This document shows, one piece after another, positions 56,275 to 64,000 of a DNA stretch of 64,000 bases. The DNA comes from Notospermus geniculatus (taxonomy: Eukaryota; Nemertea; Pilidiophora; Heteronemertea; Lineidae). Where the stretch lies: the NCBI GenBank assembly GCA_002633025.1, contig NMRB01000117.1, positions 405,113 through 469,112 of the forward strand. Direction: 5' to 3'. The position numbers and the translations under genes were made by a program. Below the pieces are notes generated by a model. It ran no database searches. It had not been told where the DNA came from and saw only the letters and a program-made list of their open reading frames with translations. Position 1 is the first letter of the stretch. Each line of letters starts with the position of its first letter.

Positions 56275-58051
56275 AACCTGTTGCATTGCAAGCAACGAAA
56301 AAAAGATGCACAGCCACTGTTCAAACAACAGCTTCGTTCGTCATCTACCATTTCCACACTCTCGTTCGCTATTAGCCTGTATAAGGACACTACATATTCC
56401 CTTCGGTCGGGAGAGTCATTGAAAACTGTCTTCAGTATCTTTGTTGTGTATACTATATATACGCGACGATGAGGAATAAGTTGGCAAACGTCCCCCCGCC
56501 CCGAATACCACCGACAACAACAATATCATCACCACGCCTGGGACTGGCACGCCGTTTGTTGCCCAAGTTCACGTGGATCCTCGCGAGATGTGGTTCCAGG
56601 GCGAACTTTATATCCAGTCGTGATCGCATTCCCGTCGGGGCAAACCCTGCATGGCTTCAAGTGTCGTAGTGTCATCGCTGGTCAACTCATGAGACATAAT
56701 ATGATTTGACTGAGATGAACCAAACACGACAAAGGAGCTTCTCACATCAGTGGAGGAGTCGGCTAATATCCGGTTCGATCAAGTCGCGAAAATTAATTTT
56801 CTTCACCATTGTCTGATCTTATCTGCTTTTGATCAGTAATTCTTCGCCCGTACGCGGAAACAAAAATGAATCTAACTGATATATGATTAAAACGGGGCAT
56901 TAGAAGATGACAGACGACTAGAGGAAGAAAGGTAACTTCCAACGGCGTTCGTCTCACGCAAAGCATTCTTTGCTGTGCCACAACAATACAAACTGACGTG
57001 TGTGAGTAGAGTGCGTGATTTATGTGTGATGAGACCACGTTGATTTCTAACGAATAAAAAACGACAAACGTGCAAAATTACCACAAACTGTCGAACGGCT
57101 GACGCACATCATGCGATTCTTGCCTGAAGATCTCGCAATCTCTTTTCAGTGTTGTTGTAGATGCTTTTTGTCTGGTACCTCTAATGTGTGCCATTGAACA
57201 ACTAAGTCTCCTACAGCGTCTCCTCCTTTTAGACACGATTTGATGTACATGTACATGTATGGTAAGAAATCTGACCGATCGCTGACCGATTTTAGGTGTG
57301 ACTGTTCCATACATTTACGAAAGCTGCGTTCCCCTATGAGGCCAAGTAGCGTGCAGGCGGGAAACTTGAGCGAAAACTAAGGGATTGATATTCAGAAATA
57401 GTTCCTAATTGTAGTTTTATCTTCCACACTCCTTACAGACGTTTGCTTGTTACAGTAGCAGAGAAAGCTGGTCAATCCAGTAATCGTCAACAAAACGTAC
57501 CATCCATACCGCGTCCTCTATAGAAATGTAATGCATTTCTTCCGCTTTGATACTTGTACTTGAGGAAAGTCGGGACCTAATTAACATCAGCGCTCGTACC
57601 CGCTGGCGCTTTTGTAACAACCATTTCGACCAAGCGAGACATATGATCGCAGAAACACAATTTGCCTTTGGCAACAGCTATTTTTTGCCTAGTACACCTT
57701 AGTATATGGTAGATACTGATGGGTCTGACTGGATGTGAATTCCTTGCTTTATTCAGGACATCATTCATCCTATTATGTTCAAGGCAACGTTCCTTCATTG
57801 GCTAACAATGGTAAATGTGGGGATACCCCTTGATTTTGTTCGCTGTCACCGTAGAATTACGGGGACTCATGCCGATTAACGTCGATCAGTGTTCCCCTTA
57901 CTTCTGTGTTTTTTATTGTTTCCCTCCTGACGGATTAAGCGGCAACTAACCCAACAATAACCATTCTAGGCCGCGTCTATTGTTGGGGAACACTGAGCTA
58001 TAGACACACTCACAGATGTTACACCTGTTCTTTGTCACACCTCTTCTCGGC

Positions 58052-58703
58052 CATCCTGAGAATATCAGGCGTTCTAATACTGCTCGCTACCTTCGTCGCC
58101 GCACACAAACCCCTGAGAGATTTCGCCTGAATCCGTCGGTGGAGTATCAAAGCCATTCCAGCAAATGTTCATCCCCACCATCTCATCCTATTAAAGTTGG
58201 CCAGTGATTGTTACACATGAACTACGCAGGTAACAAAGCTGACCCAGCAGGTCTGAACATGAAATAAACTCCAGTTTCGCGACGTGTGGCCTGAGAATGA
58301 TATACATTCTGTGCGATGAATGTAGGATAGGCTGAACTCAACTTAGATTGAATCCAGCAGTGTACAGGATAAGTTAATTGCCTGGCATAACTAGGTCAGC
58401 TGTGTCAGCTGCTTGGCTGTGAATATTACAAGGGCCGCTATACATGTATACGTGTAACTGATCTCTAGTTAGGCTGAGGTGGGGAAGCTGAGGTACTTAC
58501 AGCACTGTGTTGTGCGTGACACTACAAACGGTACAATCTACGTGTAATGACTGTCATCTTAAGGTGACTCAGAAATGGCGTTCGCTGATTGGGCGCATTT
58601 CCTCAGGCGCCAAGTACTCCAGCAAATCAAGCGAAATCTCTCAGGGGTTTGTCTGCGGTGACGAAGGAAGCGAGCAGTAAGAACGCCTGATATTCTCAGG
58701 ATG
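58052..58703. mobile_element. 652-base hAT-like non-autonomous transposon with 8-base target duplication
   Basis: The inverted ends begin catcctgagaatatcaggcg and extend about 75 bases with a few mismatches (ctgctcgct, cttcgtc, acaaacccctgagagattt). The 8-base word ttctcggc flanks both sides (58044-58051, 58704-58711). Copy 1 has a single ttctaggc at the matching place, which is the empty site. An 8-base duplication is typical of the hAT superfamily. No transposase ORF is present. Confidence 0.88.
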
Positions 58704-59517
58704 TTCTCGGCTGTATCGGCTCATAAAATGGCCACGAGAGATGATGTATAAACTAAAAGTTGCAATAGCCTGTAATATAATTTATTCACATAATAGTATT
58801 ATAGTTCAGTCAGTTGTACGTTGTTTTCAATGATGACGTGTTCAGTGTTCGACTCCCACTTGAAATAGCCTGATCATTACATTTTCAGCGATACCACGGG
58901 CATCTGAAAAAAAGAATACGAGTGTCTTTAGATTGGATTGTGGGCCAAGTATCGTTCACTTAATTCAACATCGTAAAGAGGCCTGGCGAATGCTTTATGC
59001 AGGTACTGCGACTGAAACTTGGCCCACACTCGGAATAGAGAGGATATGCCTACTGTCAATGAGGATGACAATAACGTATAATGATTTAACCGTCTGCTTG
59101 CGTCTCGTCATCGCCATCTTGCCAGGTATCCAGAAATATTGGAACCTGGGAGTGAATTGATTGCTGGTGTTGGGAGGGGGAGGGGGTTCGGGGTTCGGGA
59201 TGGTATATTAGGTTTCTGTGCCTATGGAATGACGTGACCCACAAAAGTTATTTGCTCGCTTCGCGTTATCGCCGCTACCTGCACGCAGCGGTTCGGATCC
59301 TTGCGTCAAGCAGAGCCTGTCTTAACTCACCTTGTGGCCATAACTTGTAGTATGACTTTGCATCATCTAGAAAAGAAAAAAAGAGATAACCAACATGAAA
59401 CTTTTGACCCCAACTCACTTTGCTGTCGCGAACTGAAAACTGTATTCCCGTCGTATTTCCAGTTGCATTCCGACCAAACGTCTGCTTAGAAGTCCTCAGT
59501 AAGATTGTGCTTCAGTT

Positions 59518-60873
59518 TCATCCTGTTAAGGCTTTGGTCTTTATTGAATGTTCCACGTGAACTCTTGCTGAGTGTTCTCTTCGTACGTGATACTTACTGC
59601 TATTCCTGTCACGGCTCAGATTATAACACAATTCCTTGGCTCTTCCTTTTTGGTAAACGTCATCCCGATCAAACAGACCGTGGCCTTCATACAGGAACAG
59701 ATCCAGTGCTTTCTTTTTGCATTTCCCAGCCTTCACCACTGCGTCTCGAACGGCGAAGAGAGCGGCCGTCGCCCTCTCCCTATAAAAGATTATGACAGGT
59801 TGAATCAAACCAATATATCTTTCCGTTGACCGATACAAATCATGGTTTCTGACTGGCCGACCGATATAGAATAGCGTGTTTTTCTGCTGCCCGTGAAACT
59901 TTGTGTATTTTGCAATCGCTCCTGGCGCTGCCATACGATTTTGTGTAGAGGGCTGTAACGTTAAATACGTACGAATACAGCGAAGATGGCGGAGGCCGAT
60001 GCCGTGCACAAACATAATGATAAATGAGACAAGGAGGAAGCATTCTCGATGGGCGGAGGTATCTTTTCAAATTGACACCTTCCTTCAAAATAACTCTCAG
60101 CATAGATCGTACTTACTCGCAATAGGTCCAAGTCCAAGTCATGGTGGATGAGCTCTTGATCCATTTGTTCAGAAAGTCGAAGAAAGGTTGTATTTTACCC
60201 CAGTTCACCTTTAATTCTGCTTCAATGGCATCAATGTCGCATCCATCTAGAAAAAAAATGACGTATGATACAGTGTCTGTTTGTAAGCGAAGGTGACTCC
60301 CGTTGGAATAGGGGACATTGTATATATGGGGAGTTTTCGCAAAGCCCCTGAAACGCCAACACGAACGCCGAACCTATTGTTCGATGCCACGAAGAGTGTA
60401 CGGAACAAAAGGATTAGATATTCGCGTTGGCGTTTCGGGGGCTTTGCGAAAACTCCCTCTCATCCGCGGATGGGACGGTGCGGCAATGCTCACTTTCAGA
60501 GTATAGAAAAACACGATAAATACTCACTGTCACATCTCTCGTTCCCGAAGTCTTCAATCTTTTTGAAGATGTCGATTCGAACTTCAACGCCACATGGTTT
60601 ACCACCGTCTAGGGTCTTCCACACCTCAGGATCTGCAATGAAGGAGTCACCGTATAGCTGAAGGCCGATGAGACAGGAAGGTCCTCTGTATATACATGTA
60701 TGTACTGACTACCTGAAGGGGCGGATGTGGTGTTGCTTGTATACTCAACATGATGGGATTCAAAACTCCCTGTTCTTTCCTATTTCGTTCAATTTTTCAA
60801 AGGACTGCTGTTGGATTGATTACCGACATCATCAATTTACCTTGATTTTCGTAGCAAAGAGGGTCTAATAACT
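59518..60873 (-). pseudogene. 5'-truncated copy of the secreted-protein gene
   Basis: Exon remnants are 60873-60841 (3' end of exon 2), 60683-60528, 60246-60117 and 59779-59518. These four join in phase. Exon 1 with the signal peptide and most of exon 2 are missing because the duplication ends there. Compared with copy 1 there is an in-frame loss of four residues (ELVF) in exon 3, and the C-terminus ends KTKALTG because of an 18-base difference. Without a start and signal peptide it is probably not functional unless fused to an upstream exon beyond 60873; none was seen. Confidence 0.7.
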
Positions 60874-61472
60874 ATCCTCAGTTCCGGCGATTTACTAACC
60901 CATTCGTCCGCCGGATAGTGCCCAGGTGATGGTGTCTAGAATTACATGTACACGATATACGCATATGTTTTGAAAATTCATCATTGTATATATGAATTAC
61001 TTAATACTATAGATTTATGCGTACATAAGATCAAGAAAAGTATGATATTATGTTGCTGCTACGCATGCGCAGTACGTATTAAGTAGTGCTCCTAACGCGG
61101 ATGAATGTCTATCCAAGATGGCGGTATTCTTCATACAGTAGATATACTTTTCGTCTCGTCAGAAGTGAAACATCGAAAAAGTATCTCACAACGTAGAATG
61201 GATATACGTAATTTGCCATCTGTCCATTTGCGTAGGGCATCGGAGACAGACCGCCGTGTGACTGATATGATTGGTGCCATCAAACTTAACAGCTAGATGG
61301 AGGATTCGACCCGACTGTGCCGAGCCTGATGCTACGCTGCCCCATTAAAGAAGTTAAAGGGAGGATCTTCCCGACAGTTTTAAAACATTTCCAACTTTTC
61401 GTACAAGACGATATCGATTGTATACGTTCACATTAAAATTATAGCGTACCCCCGCCGGGATTTCAAAATGCA
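60874..61472. other. No recognisable gene
   Basis: Short open frames only. One on the plus strand (61105-61296, 63 codons) has no recognisable content and no splice-chain partners. Confidence 0.5.
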
Positions 61473-62248
61473 TGTACACACACTGACCATAAGTATTGCA
61501 ACATCGGTTTTTTCTTATATATAAATGTTTTAAAAAAATATATAGGAGGATATATAGGATATATATTCTTAAATATAGGAGGCTCTATGGCAAAACATGC
61601 TGTTGGCAATATGGATTGAAAAATATCACTGCTGATGAAAATATCAAGCCATGAAAAAGAAACAAAAAAAAACATGAAAATGGCAAAATCTTCATGCGAT
61701 ACTGGATCACGCTTCCTTTTCAGGATAATGAAGCCTGACGATGAACAAGGATTTACAAGAAAAGGTTTTTGAAAAATATCAACTGTAAACAGATATTTGA
61801 TATTACCGAAAAATTTCAAAAACTGAAAAAACTGCCATAACTGCGGATGCAAAGCTGTCATCCCATGTGTCTCAGCCATGCAAGTTTCATCAAATGCAAG
61901 GCCACTGTCATCAAGAAAATTGAACTTTTATAAAAAAATACCCGATTTTTCACCAAATTTGTCACGACAAGGAAATGATGTGCATTTTCCGCGTAATTTT
62001 TTTCAAAATTGTGAATGATTTTAGTTGTCTTCATTTTGTAAAAATCTGGTAGTCAATGCATTTCAAACTTTTCGAGATAGCAAATTTTGATATTCTGATA
62101 TTTTCATGATAAATATCCTTTTTCCCAAAACCTTTCGAACCAACAGGTGTATAACAACTCAAAGTATCACATCCATATTTGGGAATCAAAAATTGACGAC
62201 TGCCTACCGAGAAACTATGTTGCAATACTTATGATCAGTGTGTGTACA
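61473..62248. mobile_element. 776-base non-autonomous element with 32-base TIRs, Tc1/mariner-like TA context
   Basis: The left end tgtacacacactgaccataa... and the right end, its reverse complement, match over 32 bases with one difference. If the outer TA is taken as the target duplication, the element proper starts cacacactga, as in Tc1/mariner relatives. A 138-codon minus-strand frame inside is hydrophobic and AT-driven and shows no DDE transposase features. Confidence 0.75.
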
Positions 62249-62504
62249 TAATTAGGCGTTTCATGCTGTCATGATGCTGTACAACAACATCACATATCTA
62301 CGACATACTGACTGAATATCTAAACCTGGGATTTTTCCAAATTAATAAACTAGTTATATATACATTTTCAGTCCAAACTTGTATACATGTATACTAAGTA
62401 CACTGAAGTGATCATTTGTGGGTAAAAATTAGGCATTTCGTGATCCGGACGCTGTGTTTATGAAGGGTGTACTTACACACAAAAAACCAAGTGCTAAATG
62501 TATT

Positions 62505-63336
62505 GGCCCGTATGCACCACTGTGGCTTAAGCCGAAATTGAGCTTAAGTCTAACTTAAGTTCGAACTTAACTTGAAGTCGGTATGCACCAACTAAAGCTA
62601 AGCTTCAAGTCTCGCTTAAACCCCACAAAAACTTAAACCACGTCGGAGGGTGGTTTAAGTTATGGATTAACTCGTACACCTCGAATTTGAAGGCGTGCCT
62701 TCAACACGCTTGCCTCCCCTTTCAACCAAAATATCTGTAAAATCGATCGTGAAATTCTGGAATTTGGCGCAAATTTCACTGTCCTAGCAGAAGGCACGTC
62801 CCCTTTTCCCAAATCCTCGGTCGGCTCCTGCCATCAGTGTCAACATGGAAGTTAGTTGTGGATGCTCTTGATCCATTGCACAGGGGAGTATCCAGAAGGA
62901 GTAATCCGGGACCAGAATAACCCACTATCGCGATGAGGAATTTCAGAAATGGTTTGGTTTTGCCAAGGAGAATATTCGCCAAATCTTGCAGTTGATTGAG
63001 CGCGAGATAGGCCTATCTCCAAATTCTGACAAGAAATTTGCGTTGTCTCCCATCTGTGAGCCTGATAGCGAAACCTGTGTTGCCTACAAAAGGCCTAGCT
63101 GATCCGTTACGACTCAAGGCTTAAGTTTAAGTTGAGAAATAACTCAAATGAACTGCGAGCTTAACAGTGAAACATATACGTGTCAAGGCTTAAGTTATAG
63201 CTATACTAATCGTAAGTTAAGAAATAACTCAAATGGGCTGCGGCTCAAGTTAAGATAAGCGGAATTTCAGCTTAAGTTAAAGATCAGCTTAGCTGGAGTT
63301 AAGATAAAACTTAGCCTGAACTGGTGCATACGGGCC
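62505..63336. mobile_element. 832-base Harbinger-type element with decayed transposase fragment
   Basis: The ends are ggcccgtatgcacca and its reverse complement, flanked by att on both sides. The interior is rich in aacttaagct-like words on the arms. Between about 62880 and 63060 the plus strand encodes VIRDQNNPLSR, then, after a one-base frame change, DEEFQKWFGFAKENIRQILQ and a further 20 residues. This is the N-terminal pattern of HARBI1/Harbinger transposases (D-[DE]-E-F-x5-F-x-F-x-K-E). The rest of the transposase is gone. Confidence 0.72.
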
Positions 63337-63469
63337 ATTATGTTGAGATGCACAGTGAGCCCAATGGAGATCCGCAAGCAATAACGGGAACCCTAGAGTT
63401 CCCGCAAAGATTCGCTGTTTTACGCACGTGTTCTGGGGATGCGTAAATGTACGGATGCTTCGTGAATAA

Positions 63470-64000
63470 AGCTAAGCGCACATGTCCGACAAAAAGCCTT
63501 CCGAAATGTATACGTTTACCGGATCCGTTACCGGATTGAAATGGGACACACTATTGACACTTGCCACCGCACATGGCCGTTATTATCATCCGGAACGAAT
63601 TGAGTAACGCATGCGATATCGGACGGTTGGAACATGTTCCATTCATTCGTCAAAAATAACTGTTGCCGTCCGGTATTCGGAAGAAATTCCTTTATAATGA
63701 CGTAATTTTCGGATAACCCTTCGATTTTCCCAGTGAAGGAAAAACTGACATCCGTCGGTGCTGCGAATTTTATCGCATACATGTGCGCGGTGTTGCCGTG
63801 CGTTAAAGTGCATCCGGTGAACGGATCCGGTAAACGTACACATTTCGGAAGGCTTTTTATCGGACATGTGCGCTTAGCTTAAGGCGCAAGCCGTAACGGA
63901 GGCTTAACGGATCCGTTAAAGCGTACGGATGCTTTGTGAATAAGGACCCAGGGTCCTTATTCACAAAGCATCCGTACGCTTTAACGGATCCGTTAAGCCT
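63470..64000. mobile_element. Nested TIR elements, outer one cut by the window edge
   Basis: The inner inverted repeat is agctaagcgcacatgtccga...ccttccgaaatgt (from about 63470) against its complement ending near 63882. Outside it, words such as gtacggatgctt and gtgaataa recur in both orientations. From about 63893 a palindrome centred near 63951 (gggtccttattcacaaagca and complement) runs to the end of the window. The arrangement is one element inserted in another, or a palindromic array of ends. Confidence 0.65.

Larger units (their letters stand above)
56147..60873. repeat. Segmental duplication, copy 2 (4.7 kb)
   Basis: It is the partner of 46559-51473 in direct orientation, about 9.5 kb apart. 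It lacks three insertions found in copy 1 and carries its own insertion at 58052-58703. It ends inside exon 2 of the secreted-protein gene, leaving that copy without exon 1. Confidence 0.9.

Noticed and set aside
61463-61879. 138-codon minus-strand ORF as a transposase
   Set aside because: Rich in Phe, Ile and Tyr from AT-rich sequence and lacking DDE or helix-turn-helix features.

Overview
The window is eukaryotic nuclear DNA from an invertebrate animal. It has multi-exon genes with GT-AG introns, and single-exon ORFs are rare. Palindromic MITE-like elements are abundant, and short words such as aggccta, ccggta and tacatgta recur throughout. The gene repertoire is metazoan. An echinoderm, cephalochordate or hemichordate would fit this texture, but the species cannot be fixed from sequence alone. 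Two N-gaps (26898-27063 and 51887-52227) and three single Ns mark assembly joins.

Layout. At 1-11,500 there is no convincing gene; a 327-bp exact duplication ends at a single N. At 12,004-26,811 (minus) lies a complete 14-exon ERMP1-like endoplasmic reticulum metallopeptidase. I resolved every splice junction in phase (926 codons plus stop), and one intron uses a GC donor. It shares a short head-to-head promoter with POLR1H (RNA polymerase I subunit RPA12/ZNRD1; 27,319-28,338, plus, 4 coding exons, 121 aa). At 28,472-29,281 there is a TIR repeat. At 29.6-33.5 kb there is only a weak candidate for a very small plus-strand gene, and at 31.06-31.37 kb a striking alternating minisatellite.

At 36,452-41,681 (minus) is a complete 7-exon gene of 1149 codons. 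It encodes an unrecognised nuclear-type protein with a polyalanine N-terminus, a basic tail, a stretched GATA-like zinc finger (C-x2-C-x38-C-x2-C), a conserved-looking middle and a long Ser/Thr/Gln-rich C-terminal half. At 42,959-44,182 (minus) is an intronless rhodopsin-like GPCR with a signal peptide. Upstream of it lies a 0.6-kb TIR element carrying two opposed tRNA-like modules.

From 46.56 to 60.87 kb the window is dominated by a segmental duplication: copy 1 46,559-51,473 and copy 2 56,147-60,873. It carries a gene for an unrecognised secreted Cys-containing protein, complete in copy 1 apart from a suspected frameshift and 5'-truncated in copy 2. Because the two copies align, several transposon insertions can be read as filled versus empty sites with clean target duplications. 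At 61.4-64.0 kb there is a nest of DNA transposons, including a Harbinger relative with a decayed transposase fragment.

The genes do not form one pathway. ERMP1 and POLR1H are housekeeping-type genes sharing a promoter. The zinc-finger gene, the receptor and the duplicated secreted gene are independent neighbours. The window's most distinctive features are its resolved gene models, its many perfect or near-perfect palindromes, and the natural before/after comparison supplied by the duplication.
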